Assembly (NCBI GenBank): GCA_028876495.1
Contig: JAGWRO010000014.1
Coordinates: forward strand, 1-59,840
Length of the DNA stretch: 59,840 bases
Direction: 5' to 3'
Source of the DNA: Bacteroidota bacterium
Lineage (GTDB): Bacteria; Bacteroidota; Bacteroidia; Chitinophagales; Chitinophagaceae
A program made the translations under genes and the position numbers. Positions 18,043 to 26,658 of this stretch are shown here, piece by piece (positions within the stretch are counted from its first letter, which is position 1; every line of letters starts with the position of its first letter). The notes under the pieces are model-generated. The model was not told the origin of the DNA. It worked only from the letters and a program-made list of their open reading frames with translations, and did no database searches.

Positions 18043-18050
18043 TACTTTTG
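18043..18050 (+). promoter_or_regulatory. -7 promoter box, start codon 4 nt downstream
   Basis: TACTTTTG, exact TAnnTTTG, ends 4 nt before the ATG at 18055. Transcription would begin at or within a few bases of the start codon. Confidence 0.55.
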
Positions 18051-18054
18051 CTGC

Positions 18055-18420
18055 ATGGAGGCACAAGACGATCTGCAATCACGCTGGTGGAAACTGGAAA
18101 GTAATTTCTTTGAGAAATTTAATAAAAAGCCGGATGTAGAAACCATATTATTTTTAATTGGTATACAGGAAATTGGTAATTTCAGCAGTCAAAAAAAATT
18201 TACAAAAGAACAAAAACAAGATCTGATGCATGTGGCTGTTTGTACGTTGCTAAGCCAAAGCGGATACTATGAATTGGAAGGGTATGATGAAGATAAATGG
18301 CCACATTTTAAGCAATTAAAAGATTTGCCTCAATACAATATGGCCGAACAAGAAAACTTTTTAAAAGATCACATTTTACTATATTTTGAAGGGATCGGTG
18401 AACCATTTAAAAATTTTTAG
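18055..18420 (+). CDS. Conserved small protein of unknown function
   Basis: A 121-residue soluble, acidic protein rich in aromatic and charged residues, with VETILFLIGIQEIG and KQDLMHVAVCTLLSQSGYYEL as the best-conserved-looking parts. I do not recognise a named domain; similar short proteins occur in Bacteroidota. It is the first gene of a plus-strand run with a lipoprotein cyclophilin (1 nt after its stop), gcvH and VanZ. The start codon lies almost on the predicted transcription start, so the mRNA is probably leaderless. Confidence 0.8.
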   Translation: MEAQDDLQSRWWKLESNFFEKFNKKPDVETILFLIGIQEIGNFSSQKKFTKEQKQDLMHVAVCTLLSQSGYYELEGYDEDKWPHFKQLKDLPQYNMAEQENFLKDHILLYFEGIGEPFKNF

Positions 18421-18421
18421 A

Positions 18422-19117
18422 ATGAAATATTTACTCTACCTGCTTATTTTTGTATTCTTTATTTCGTGCTCGGCCTTAAAAGGTACCAACTCAGCCAGTA
18501 ACTCAAGCCGCTTTGTTAAGATAGAAACTGATTCCGGAATGATAGTTATAAAGCTATCCGACAAAACGCCCCAAACTACAGCCAACTTTTTAAAATTGGT
18601 AAAGGAACATTTTTATGATGGCCTTTTGTTTCATCGGGTGATTAAGGGATTTATGATACAGGGTGGCGATCCGGATAGTAAAAATGCCGCTCCCGGGAAA
18701 GTGCTTGGCGAAGGAGGTTTGAAATATACTATTCCTGCAGAGTTTGACACTTCGCTTTTCCATAAAAAAGGAGCTATAGCGATGGCGAGGGAAAATGATG
18801 ATATAAACCCCAAAAAGGCAAGCAGTTCCACTCAATTCTACATTGTAGAAGGACGAACTTTTACGGATGTTGAAATGAACCAAATTGAACGCAAATTTAA
18901 TATTGTAATTCCTGAAAGTCACAGAGAAATTTATCGTACAGTTGGGGGCGCGCCCTTCCTGGATATGAACTATACTGTTTTTGGCCAGGTAGTTAGCGGT
19001 CTGGATGTAATAGATAAAATTGCGCAAACTGCAAAAGATGGTCACGACAGGCCACTTAATGACATTCACATGAAAATTTCAATCATGAAAAAGAAGGAAT
19101 ACAGGAAGTACCAATAA
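18422..19117 (+). CDS. Peptidyl-prolyl cis-trans isomerase, cyclophilin type, lipoprotein
   Basis: A 231-residue protein with a lipoprotein signal (FVFFISC, Cys at about residue 16) and a cyclophilin domain. Domain marks are VKIETDSGMIVIKL, PQTTANFLKLV, GLLFHRVIKGFMIQGGDP, GAIAMAR and SSTQFYIV. The catalytic arginine and the FxMQGGDP-like site (FMIQGGDP) are present. It probably helps fold exported proteins at the outer or inner membrane. The frame is open from 18386, but the lipoprotein signal starts at the ATG at 18422, 1 nt after the previous stop, so translational coupling is likely. Confidence 0.93.
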   Translation: MKYLLYLLIFVFFISCSALKGTNSASNSSRFVKIETDSGMIVIKLSDKTPQTTANFLKLVKEHFYDGLLFHRVIKGFMIQGGDPDSKNAAPGKVLGEGGLKYTIPAEFDTSLFHKKGAIAMARENDDINPKKASSSTQFYIVEGRTFTDVEMNQIERKFNIVIPESHREIYRTVGGAPFLDMNYTVFGQVVSGLDVIDKIAQTAKDGHDRPLNDIHMKISIMKKKEYRKYQ

Positions 19118-19159
19118 AAATATTAATTTGCGATACTATTTAAGAAAAAAAATAATCGA

Positions 19160-19537
19160 ATGAATTTTCCAAAAAACTTAAGATATACTAAAGACCACGA
19201 GTGGATCTCAATTGAAGGAGACATAGCAACTATTGGCATTACTGATTTTGCACAACATGAATTGGGCGATATTGTTTACGTTGATATTGCAGCAAAAGAT
19301 AAGAAACTGGAAGCCGAAACGGTTTTTGGGACTGTGGAAGCGGTAAAAACGGTAAGCGATCTTTTTCTACCGGTTGCCGGCACCGTAACAGAAGTAAACC
19401 CTTTGCTGGATAGTGAGCCTGAAAAAGTAAATAGTGATCCTTATGGTGAAGGATGGATGGTAAAAATGAAAATAAACAATCCTGAGGACGCAAACCAGTT
19501 AATGGATGCAGAAGCTTACCAGGCAATGGTTTCATAA
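19160..19537 (+). CDS. gcvH: Glycine cleavage system H protein
   Basis: A 125-residue lipoyl-carrier protein. The lipoylated lysine is K63 in GTVEAVKTVSDLF, and LRYTKDHEWI at the N-terminus and GEGWMVKM near the C-terminus are typical. It shuttles the aminomethyl intermediate between the P, T and L proteins of glycine cleavage. The other gcv genes are not in this window. It lies 42 nt after the cyclophilin gene and 8 nt before the VanZ gene, so it is likely in an operon with unrelated neighbours. Confidence 0.97.
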   Translation: MNFPKNLRYTKDHEWISIEGDIATIGITDFAQHELGDIVYVDIAAKDKKLEAETVFGTVEAVKTVSDLFLPVAGTVTEVNPLLDSEPEKVNSDPYGEGWMVKMKINNPEDANQLMDAEAYQAMVS

Positions 19538-19545
19538 ATATTAAA

Positions 19546-19959
19546 ATGGAAGGTAAAAAAATCCCTTTTAAATACTTTTTACCAGGCATTGCCTGGTTTT
19601 TTGTTGTGTGCATATTAACGCTCATGCCGGCTAAAGATGTTCCTCAAGTTGGATGGATGGATAACATCCCCAATTTTGACAAGTTGGTCCATGCAGGCTT
19701 ATTTGGCGGGCTTGCATTTTTATTTGCCTTGCCACTTTTAAAATCGCACTTTTCTCAAAAGCAAAAACTCAATTATTCGATAAGAATAAGCCTTGCCGCG
19801 ATTGTTTGGGGCATTACAATCGAATTTCTACAAAAATTTTATGTACCCAGCCGCGATTTCGACCTTCTGGATTGGGCGGCCGATATTGTTGGTGTAATTA
19901 TTGCTTTATGGCTTATAATCAGTATTTTAAACTACCTGAAAAAGAAAAATTTACAGTAA
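19546..19959 (+). CDS. VanZ-like membrane protein
   Basis: A 137-residue protein with four predicted membrane segments and the VanZ-family stretch IPNFDKLVHAGLFGGLAFLF, followed by EFLQKFYVPSRDFDLLDWAADIVG. VanZ of enterococci gives low-level teicoplanin resistance, but most family members are unconnected to glycopeptides and have no known role. It is the last gene of the 18055-19959 run. Its TAA stop lies inside the head of a 34-nt dispersed element. Confidence 0.85.
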   Translation: MEGKKIPFKYFLPGIAWFFVVCILTLMPAKDVPQVGWMDNIPNFDKLVHAGLFGGLAFLFALPLLKSHFSQKQKLNYSIRISLAAIVWGITIEFLQKFYVPSRDFDLLDWAADIVGVIIALWLIISILNYLKKKNLQ

Positions 19960-19987
19960 ACGAACTTTTAAAAAAGATTTCTGTTTT
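19954..19987 (+). repeat. Dispersed 34-nt element, copy 5
   Basis: CAGTAAACGAA, CT, nine variable bases, GA, TTTCTGTTTT. The head contains the TAA stop of the VanZ gene (19957-19959). It reads away from that gene towards the next unit. Confidence 0.7.
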
Positions 19988-20063
19988 AGAAAACCTTAAC
20001 CTCCTTTTAAGAATAGTTTGAACAATAGTTCATATCATACTTCCAACCTAATTTTATTATTTA

Positions 20064-20071
20064 TACATTTG
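20064..20071 (+). promoter_or_regulatory. -7 promoter box of the DUF4290 gene
   Basis: TACATTTG, exact TAnnTTTG. It ends 4 nt before an ATG at 20076 and 22 nt before the ATG at 20094; the family start is the second one. Confidence 0.55.
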
Positions 20072-20093
20072 CTTAATGAAAAATGTTGACAAC

Positions 20094-20756
20094 ATGGAAT
20101 ACAATACAACCCGTAACCATCTTACGATTAGAGAATACGGTCGCCATATTCAAAAAATGGCAGAGTATGTGTTGACGATCGAAGATCGTGAGAAGCGCCA
20201 AAAAAATGCAGAAGCGCTCGTTGAATTAATGGGCTTTTTGAACCCGCAACTTAAAAATGTAGAAGATTTCCGCCATAAACTCTGGGACCATCTTTTTTTA
20301 ATAACGGATTTCAAACTTGATGTAGACAGTCCATACCCTATTCCTACCCAGGAAACTTTAAGGCCAAAACCTGATCCACTTCCATATCCAAAAAGATATC
20401 CCAAATATAACCACCTTGGTAAAAATATTGAGATCATAATTGATAAGGCCTTGAATGAAGAAGATGCTGAAAAACGCCAGGGGTTTGCCAATTCAATTGC
20501 CTATTACATGAAACTTACTTACAGCAACTGGCATAAAGAACTGGTTCATGATGATAATATTCAAACTGAACTTTCTGCTATCACCAAAGGTGAACTTGAA
20601 TTTAATAATCGTCCGTTTATAAAACATCGTGTAGAAAATATCCGTGAAGAATTTGGTGGCGGCAGGCGTAAAAATTTTGGCCCAAGAAACAACCGAAACC
20701 AGGGCCGCGATAACAGGAATAACAGTAACAGGAAATATGGCAAGAAAAGATATTAG
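20094..20756 (+). CDS. DUF4290 family protein
   Basis: A 220-residue soluble protein with the N-terminal block MEYNTTRNHLTIREYGRHIQ, which is how this Bacteroidota-specific family normally begins; the upstream ATG at 20076 would add six residues and lies on the predicted transcription start. The body is helical (about residues 15-175). The last 35 residues are rich in R, N, G and K (GGGRRKNFG, then NNRNQGRDNRNN), a disordered basic tail that may bind nucleic acid. Function is not known to me. Confidence 0.88.
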   Translation: MEYNTTRNHLTIREYGRHIQKMAEYVLTIEDREKRQKNAEALVELMGFLNPQLKNVEDFRHKLWDHLFLITDFKLDVDSPYPIPTQETLRPKPDPLPYPKRYPKYNHLGKNIEIIIDKALNEEDAEKRQGFANSIAYYMKLTYSNWHKELVHDDNIQTELSAITKGELEFNNRPFIKHRVENIREEFGGGRRKNFGPRNNRNQGRDNRNNSNRKYGKKRY

Positions 20757-20841
20757 GAGCTCAGTTTTTTGAGAAATGCCAAAATATTTTCGGCAAATGA
20801 AATATGAATAATAGATTTATAAAATAATCAAATACGTTTGC

Positions 20842-20882
20842 AACCCTGGCACATCAAAAAACTGCCGGGGTTTTATTTTTTA
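20842..20882 (+). terminator. Intrinsic terminator
   Basis: AACCCTGGCA pairs with TGCCGGGGTT (one G-T wobble) across an 11-nt A-rich loop, followed by TTATTTTTTAA. It separates the DUF4290 gene from murA. Confidence 0.8.
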
Positions 20883-20902
20883 ATTTACACATATCATTTT
20901 TG

Positions 20903-22210
20903 ATGGGGTCATTTGAAGTAACAGGAGGCAAAAAGTTAAAGGGAGAAATAACACCACAGGGCGCTAAAAATGAAGCTTTGCAGGTAATTTCTGCAGTTTT
21001 GCTTACCGGCGAAAAAGTAGTGATCCACAATATCCCTGACATAATAGATGTAAATCTTCAGATCGAGTTATTACAGGAACTTGGTGTAACTGTGGAAAAA
21101 ATTGATTCACACACCTGGGCATTTAAAGCGGATAATGTAGATGCAAATTATTTATCTTCCCCTTCCTTTCAAAAAAAGACCGGTCGTTTACGCGGAAGCG
21201 TAATGCTTGCCGGCCCTATGCTTGCCCGTTTTAAAACCGCTTATATTCCAAAACCAGGTGGAGACAAAATCGGTCGGCGAAGGCTGGATACCCATATTAT
21301 CGGCTTTAAAAAATTAGGTGCAGAGTTTGATTTTTTCACTGATGAATCCTTTTTTCATTTGCACACTTCCCAATTAAAAGGCGCTTATCTTTTGTTGGAA
21401 GAACCAAGTGTAACAGGAACCGCCAATTTAGTAATGGCAGCAGTTTTAGCGGAAGGAATTACCACTATTTATAATGCAGCCTGTGAACCCTACATCCAGC
21501 AGCTTTGTAATATGCTGAACCAAATGGGCGCTAAAATTTCAGGCATTGGCAGCAATTTGATCACGATTGAAGGAGTTGATGAATTGCACGGAACCAATCA
21601 TACGATTCTTCCCGACATGATTGAAGTTGGTTCTTTTATTGGTCTGGCTGCGATGACCCAAAGTGATCTTGTTATAAAAAATGCAGGCGTTGCACATCTT
21701 GGAGTTATTCCTGAAAGATTTCAGCAGTTAGGAATTAAATTAAATTTTTCAGGCGATGACATTCATATTCCTGAGCAGGAACTTTATGAGATTGAAACTT
21801 TTTTAGATAGTTCTATGCTTACCATATACGATCATCCATGGCCAGGACTTACCCCTGACTTGTTGAGTATTATTTTGGTAGTAGCCACACAGGCAAAAGG
21901 AAGCGTTTTGGTTCATCAAAAAATGTTTGAAAGCAGGTTGTTTTTTGTAGATAAAGTAATTGAAATGGGAGCCCACATTGTTTTATGCGATCCCCACAGA
22001 GCTGTAGTAGTAGGGCTTGCCAGGAAGTTTCCGCTTCGCGGGATTACAATGAACAGCCCCGATATCAGGGCGGGGGTTGCGTTGCTAATCGCAGCATTAA
22101 GTGCTGAAGGTAAAAGTACCATTCAAAATATTGAACAGATTGACAGGGGCTATCAAAATATAGACGAAAGATTAAGAGCGCTGGGAGCAGAGATAAAAAG
22201 AATGAGCTAA
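20903..22210 (+). CDS. murA: UDP-N-acetylglucosamine 1-carboxyvinyltransferase
   Basis: A 435-residue enzyme of the EPSP-synthase fold that transfers enolpyruvate to UDP-GlcNAc, the first committed step of peptidoglycan synthesis. Family marks are GAKNEALQ near the N-terminus, GRLRGSVMLAGPMLAR and IPKPGGDKIGRRRLDTHI. In the last motif an aspartate (D121) stands where E. coli has the fosfomycin-alkylated Cys115, a known change that makes the enzyme insensitive to fosfomycin. The open frame begins with TTG at 20900, but the ATG directly after it (20903) is the natural start. gmk follows 9 nt downstream. Confidence 0.97.
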   Translation: MGSFEVTGGKKLKGEITPQGAKNEALQVISAVLLTGEKVVIHNIPDIIDVNLQIELLQELGVTVEKIDSHTWAFKADNVDANYLSSPSFQKKTGRLRGSVMLAGPMLARFKTAYIPKPGGDKIGRRRLDTHIIGFKKLGAEFDFFTDESFFHLHTSQLKGAYLLLEEPSVTGTANLVMAAVLAEGITTIYNAACEPYIQQLCNMLNQMGAKISGIGSNLITIEGVDELHGTNHTILPDMIEVGSFIGLAAMTQSDLVIKNAGVAHLGVIPERFQQLGIKLNFSGDDIHIPEQELYEIETFLDSSMLTIYDHPWPGLTPDLLSIILVVATQAKGSVLVHQKMFESRLFFVDKVIEMGAHIVLCDPHRAVVVGLARKFPLRGITMNSPDIRAGVALLIAALSAEGKSTIQNIEQIDRGYQNIDERLRALGAEIKRMS

Positions 22211-22219
22211 TTAAGAATA

Positions 22220-22795
22220 ATGGAAAAAAAATATAAAAAGATCATTTTAATAACTGCCCCTTCAGGATCAGGGAAAACTTCTATTGTAAACCATCTAATG
22301 AAGAAATTTCCTGAGCTTGCTTTTTCAGTTTCTGCTACTACAAGAGAGCCAAGAAAAAATGAAATTAACGGGCATCACTACTATTTTATTAATGAAAATG
22401 AGTTTCGTGAAAAAATCCATAACAAAGAATTTCTTGAATGGGAAATGGTGTATGAAGGCAAATATTACGGCACCTTAAAATCAGATATTGAACGCATCTG
22501 GAAAGAGAATAAAGTGCCGGTGTTGGATATTGACGTGCAGGGTGCTATTCACGTACAACAGCAATACCCGGTAAATACAATTGCCATTTTTATCCAGGCG
22601 CCTTCTACTGAAGAATTGAAAAGAAGGCTAAAACTGCGTGGCTCTGAAACTGATGAATCATTACAGGCACGCCTTGATAAATCGAGCTATGAAATGACTT
22701 TTAAAAAGCATTTTGAAAATATCATCACCAACGAAAATTTTCAAACAGCTTGCAAGGAAGCAGATAAGATTGTGGGGGATTTTCTAAATAATTAA
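22220..22795 (+). CDS. gmk: Guanylate kinase
   Basis: A 191-residue kinase that makes GDP from GMP. The Walker A loop is APSGSGKT (residues 13-20). The GMP-binding region has SATTREPRKNEINGHHYYF and FLEWEMVYEGKYYGT, and the lid has RLKLRGSETDE. Length is typical. It lies 9 nt after murA and is probably co-transcribed with it. Confidence 0.98.
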   Translation: MEKKYKKIILITAPSGSGKTSIVNHLMKKFPELAFSVSATTREPRKNEINGHHYYFINENEFREKIHNKEFLEWEMVYEGKYYGTLKSDIERIWKENKVPVLDIDVQGAIHVQQQYPVNTIAIFIQAPSTEELKRRLKLRGSETDESLQARLDKSSYEMTFKKHFENIITNENFQTACKEADKIVGDFLNN

Positions 22796-22817
22796 AGTTT
22801 TCCTGCTTTTGTATTTA

Positions 22818-22825
22818 TAAATTTG
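22818..22825 (+). promoter_or_regulatory. -7 promoter box of gldE
   Basis: TAAATTTG, exact TAnnTTTG, ending 6 nt before the ATG at 22832; the mRNA would have almost no leader. Confidence 0.5.
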
Positions 22826-22831
22826 TAAGAT

Positions 22832-24097
22832 ATGAACTGGTTATCTATTGTTCCAATAATGATTGCCTTGCTTCTTATCGGTTTTTTTTCCGGGTTGGAA
22901 GTGGTGTTTAATTCGGCCAATAAATTATCCATTGAATTAAGAAAAAAGCAGGGAATTTATAGCGGCAAAACATGGTCCTTATTTTTAGAATCACCCGCCC
23001 GTTTTATCGTAACGTCACTCTTAATTACTAATATTCTACTCGTTATTTATGGATTGCTGGCAAGTAGTGAATTAGCAGAAGTCTGGAAATATTGGTCGAT
23101 CGAAAATCAATTTATCATCCTTGGGTCTGAATCCATTATAACCACAATCATTCTCATCTTTTTTGAATCTGTTTTCAAATCTATCTTACGGGCCAGCGGC
23201 AATTCCGTTACTTCAAGTAATTTTTTAAGTTTCTGTATAAAAAGCTTCTATTCTCTTTTTTCGGGAGTTGCCCGGTTTTTTGTAAATATTACTGAATGGT
23301 TATTAAAATATCTTTTCAATGTAAAAATCCAAAGCAAAACGCAATCTTTTACCAAAATGGATCTTGACCATTATGTACAACAATTGAACATGACCGATAG
23401 CGATGAGAATCTTGAAATGAACAATGAAATTTTTGAAAACGTCTTGTCTCTTTCAGAAACACGAATACGTGAATGTTTAATCCCAAGAAAAGAAGTGGTT
23501 GCGGTAGATATAAATTTAACGCTTGAAGAAATAAAAGAGCGCTTTATTGAAACCAAACTAAGTAAGTTGGTAGTTTATGAAAATAATGTAGACAACGTTC
23601 AGGGTTATGTTCATCAACTGGATCTGTTTAAAAATCCTGAAACACTGCGTTCCATTTTATTACCAATTCCGGTGATCCCTGAAAGCATGAACGCATCAGA
23701 TCTCATAAAAAAGTTTACCAAAGAGAGAAAAAGTATTGCCTGGGTTATTGATGAATTTGGAGGCACAGCAGGAATAGTAACTATGGAAGATCTGCTGGAA
23801 GAAATTTTCGGGGATATTTATGATGAATATGATGTGCAGGAAGAATTTGTTGATAAACAAATCGCTTCCAATGAATTTCTTTTAAGTGGCCGGCTTGAAT
23901 TGGATTACCTGGCAGAAAAGTACAAACTTAATTTCCGTAAAAATGAAGAATCAGAAACCCTTTCAGGCTATATCATTAACCTGCATGAATCTATTCCGCG
24001 TGAAAGAGACCGGATCATAATTGATGATTACCAATTTGATGTTTTGAAAGTAAGCCAGACAAGAATTGAAACCGTAAAACTCAAAGTGCTGCGATAA
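22832..24097 (+). CDS. gldE: GldE-like CNNM/CBS-domain membrane protein
   Basis: A 421-residue protein with an N-terminal membrane domain of the DUF21/CNNM type (three or four segments within residues 1-160), a pair of CBS domains (about 185-310, with IPRKEVVAVDINLTLEEI and SIAWVIDEFGGTAGIVTMED) and a C-terminal CorC/HlyC domain. In Bacteroidota this family carries the name GldE, a gliding-motility-associated protein, but it is present in non-gliding species too and may act in ion transport. No other gld gene is in the window. Confidence 0.85.
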   Translation: MNWLSIVPIMIALLLIGFFSGLEVVFNSANKLSIELRKKQGIYSGKTWSLFLESPARFIVTSLLITNILLVIYGLLASSELAEVWKYWSIENQFIILGSESIITTIILIFFESVFKSILRASGNSVTSSNFLSFCIKSFYSLFSGVARFFVNITEWLLKYLFNVKIQSKTQSFTKMDLDHYVQQLNMTDSDENLEMNNEIFENVLSLSETRIRECLIPRKEVVAVDINLTLEEIKERFIETKLSKLVVYENNVDNVQGYVHQLDLFKNPETLRSILLPIPVIPESMNASDLIKKFTKERKSIAWVIDEFGGTAGIVTMEDLLEEIFGDIYDEYDVQEEFVDKQIASNEFLLSGRLELDYLAEKYKLNFRKNEESETLSGYIINLHESIPRERDRIIIDDYQFDVLKVSQTRIETVKLKVLR

Positions 24098-24136
24098 ATA
24101 AGAATTGATTGAAGCAAATATAAATAGTGTACCCGC

Positions 24137-25231
24137 ATGCGAATCGCAGTAAATGCCACCTCTTTAAAAAACAACCGTTATCAGATATTTTTAGAATTGG
24201 CAGCACTCCACCCGGAACATACTTTCCTGTTTTTTTTTGATAACGAAAAAAGGTTAACAGATTTCCCGGAAAATATAATTCCTGTTGTAATAACCCCACA
24301 GGCAACCAATTTATTAAAACGCCGTATTTGGTACCATCTTAAATTACCTGCAGTCTTTAAAAAAAATAAACCCGATATTTTTATTTCTGAAAGATTCATT
24401 TCCCTGAAAACAAAAGTGCCTCAAATATTGATGCAGCCTGATCTTACTTATATTCATCAACCGGCATTTATTGAAAAAAAAGAAATTGGTTTTTTTAAAA
24501 AAAATTCCAAAAAGTTTATTGAAACAGCGAATGAAATTGTTGTTAGCTCTTCTTCTTTAAAAAATGAAATCGTTAACCGGTTTAAAACCGACGATAAAAA
24601 AATAACGGTAATTTATCCTTCAATAAAAGAAGAGTTTGACGCGACGACTTATGAAGAAAGAGAAATAGCGAAAGAAAAGTATGCAGAAGGAAATGAATAT
24701 TTTATTTATAAAGGAATTATAAGTCCGCAACAAAATCTTACCAACTTGCTGAAAGCATTTTCTTTTTTTAAGAAACGGCAAAGAAGCAAAATGCAATTAA
24801 TTATAACAGGAGAACGCGGAGAAAAATATGACGAATTTGTTCGTTTACTGCAATCTTACCGATTTAGAAATGATGTAAAGCTTTTAGAAGAAGTTACGCC
24901 AAATGAAACTGAAAAAATTCTGGCTTCTGCTTATGCTTTTTTATATGTTCCCTTTTACGAAAGCGAGGGAGATGAAGTAATAGAAGCAATGCAATCAGGA
25001 GTCCCGTTGATTGTTTCTAATACCCAATTTTTAAAAGAATATTGTGCCGATTCCGCTTTATATGTTGAACCGGAAAAGATAAATGACATTTCTGAAAAAA
25101 TGATGTTGCTTTTTAAAGATGAGCAAAAAAGAAAAGAATTGATTGAAAACGGAAGAATACAAATAAAGAAATTTTCTGAAGCAAAAAATACAGATAGTTT
25201 ATTAAAGAGAATTGAAGAAACTGTAGTATAA
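24137..25231 (+). CDS. Glycosyltransferase, GT4-like
   Basis: A 364-residue GT-B fold glycosyltransferase. The C-terminal donor-binding half has YFIYKGIISPQQNLTNLLKAF, LIITGERGEKYDEF and FYESEGDEVIEAMQSGVPLIVS, which includes the E-x7-E pattern of group 1 enzymes. No membrane segment. The acceptor cannot be told, but a role in surface polysaccharide is likely. A copy of the 34-nt dispersed element lies inside its coding sequence (24817-24850) without breaking the frame. Confidence 0.88.
   Translation: MRIAVNATSLKNNRYQIFLELAALHPEHTFLFFFDNEKRLTDFPENIIPVVITPQATNLLKRRIWYHLKLPAVFKKNKPDIFISERFISLKTKVPQILMQPDLTYIHQPAFIEKKEIGFFKKNSKKFIETANEIVVSSSSLKNEIVNRFKTDDKKITVIYPSIKEEFDATTYEEREIAKEKYAEGNEYFIYKGIISPQQNLTNLLKAFSFFKKRQRSKMQLIITGERGEKYDEFVRLLQSYRFRNDVKLLEEVTPNETEKILASAYAFLYVPFYESEGDEVIEAMQSGVPLIVSNTQFLKEYCADSALYVEPEKINDISEKMMLLFKDEQKRKELIENGRIQIKKFSEAKNTDSLLKRIEETVV
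24817..24850 (-). repeat. Dispersed 34-nt element-like sequence inside a gene
   Basis: On the minus strand CAGTAAACGAA, CA, nine variable bases, TA, TTTTTCTCCG. The head is a perfect consensus and the spacing fits, but it lies in the glycosyltransferase coding sequence (encoding part of YDEFVRLLQ). It may be chance. Confidence 0.4.
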
Positions 25232-25331
25232 AGCACTTTAGGTTCAAGGACTTTTATTTATTTTGCCATCGCAAATAGTTCCCTTTCTAAACAAAACTGA
25301 TTCATTCTTATTGCCTGATTACATATTCCAA

Positions 25332-26624
25332 ATGATGCAGCAACAAAAAAAAACCAACTCTACATTCCGCATTCTTATTGCCAGTCTTGCGGGAACCACT
25401 ATTGAATTTTCCGATTTTTATATTTATGCTACTGCTGCGGTGCTGGTATTTCCGCAAATGTTTTTTCCCACCTCTGATCCTACAACAGGTACGCTGGAAT
25501 CTTTGGCCACCTTTGCGCTGGCCTTTTTTGCTCGCCCGGTGGGTTCAGCTTTATTCGGGCATTTTGGAGACAGGATCGGGAGAAAAGCCACGCTGGTAGC
25601 TTCGCTTATGACGATGGGAATTTGTACGGTAGCTATAGGCTTGCTTCCCGGTTACATGTCTATTGGTGTTACCGCACCATTATTACTGTGTCTTTTCCGG
25701 TTCGGTCAGGGCGTAGGGCTTGGCGGAGAATGGGGAGGCGCTGTATTGCTGGCTACCGAAAATGCACCGGAGGGTAAAAAAGCGTGGTATGGCATGTTTC
25801 CGCAATTGGGAGCGCCGCTTGGTTTTATACTTTCATCCGGTGTGTTCCTGGTTATAGGGAACATTTTTACGAAACAGCAATTTTTTACCGTCGGGTGGAG
25901 AGTGCCTTTTATTGCCAGCGCGCTGTTGGTGGGATTAGGTTTATATGTAAGATTAAAAATTGTTGAAACACCAGATTTCGTAAAAGTGTTAGAGAACAAC
26001 GAACGTGCAAAATTCCCGTTAGGAGATGTGTTTACCAAATACGCAAAGGCGCTTATTCTCGGCACACTCATTACTATCCTGGTATTTTTATTTTTTTACC
26101 TGCTTACAGTGTTCACCTTAAGTTGGGGCACAACCGTTCTCGGTTATTCACGTTCCGGATTTTTATTGGCTCAAATACTTTCGATGCTATTTTTTGCAGC
26201 AGGCATCATTTTATCAGCTTGGCTTGCAGGGCGTTATAGTCCGCTGAAAATGCTGCTGCTGTCATCTGTGGTTATCTTCTTTTTTGGATTATTTATCGCG
26301 CAATTGTTTGTTGCCGGCCACTGGCCGTTACTCGTTACTTTTCTCTCCGCCGGCATGTTCCTTATCGGGTTTAACTACGGGCCGCTTGGCACAGCGCTTG
26401 CCGCACTCTTTCCCGCGCCGGTGCGCTACACGGGGGCGTCGCTTGCATTTACTCTGGCCGGCATTTTGGGCGGATCGCTTACGCCGTATTTTGCCACCAG
26501 TATTGCAAAAAATTATGGGCTGACGTATGTGGGATATTATCTCTGCGCCGCAGCATTGCTTAGTTGTGTTGCGCTCATCTTTGCCAAATCATTTATGAAA
26601 AGACAAACAGGTATTGCACGATAG
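25332..26624 (+). CDS. MFS transporter of the metabolite:H+ symporter (MHS) family
   Basis: A 430-residue, 12-segment major facilitator protein. The MHS marks are SLAGTTIEFSDFYIY, GHFGDRIGRKATLVASL, RFGQGVGLGGEWGGAVLLA and AWYGMFPQLGAPLGF. Relatives carry proline, betaine, citrate, shikimate or ketoglutarate; the substrate is not evident. The open frame begins with TTG at 25263, but the protein N-terminus (MMQQQKKTNSTFRI) and membrane start favour the ATG pair at 25332/25335. Its 3' half is much richer in GC than its neighbours, hinting at acquisition from another genome. Confidence 0.9.
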   Translation: MMQQQKKTNSTFRILIASLAGTTIEFSDFYIYATAAVLVFPQMFFPTSDPTTGTLESLATFALAFFARPVGSALFGHFGDRIGRKATLVASLMTMGICTVAIGLLPGYMSIGVTAPLLLCLFRFGQGVGLGGEWGGAVLLATENAPEGKKAWYGMFPQLGAPLGFILSSGVFLVIGNIFTKQQFFTVGWRVPFIASALLVGLGLYVRLKIVETPDFVKVLENNERAKFPLGDVFTKYAKALILGTLITILVFLFFYLLTVFTLSWGTTVLGYSRSGFLLAQILSMLFFAAGIILSAWLAGRYSPLKMLLLSSVVIFFFGLFIAQLFVAGHWPLLVTFLSAGMFLIGFNYGPLGTALAALFPAPVRYTGASLAFTLAGILGGSLTPYFATSIAKNYGLTYVGYYLCAAALLSCVALIFAKSFMKRQTGIAR

Positions 26625-26658
26625 TTTTCTGCCAATCCTGTTTACCCGCTCTGTATTT

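Noticed and set aside
20076-20093. Upstream ATG for the DUF4290 gene
   Set aside because: It lies 4 nt after the -7 box and adds six residues not seen in the family; the ATG at 20094 fits better.
25263-25331. N-terminal extension of the MFS transporter from a TTG codon
   Set aside because: The extra 23 residues are hydrophilic and unlike family N-termini; tandem ATGs at 25332 and 25335 precede the first membrane segment.
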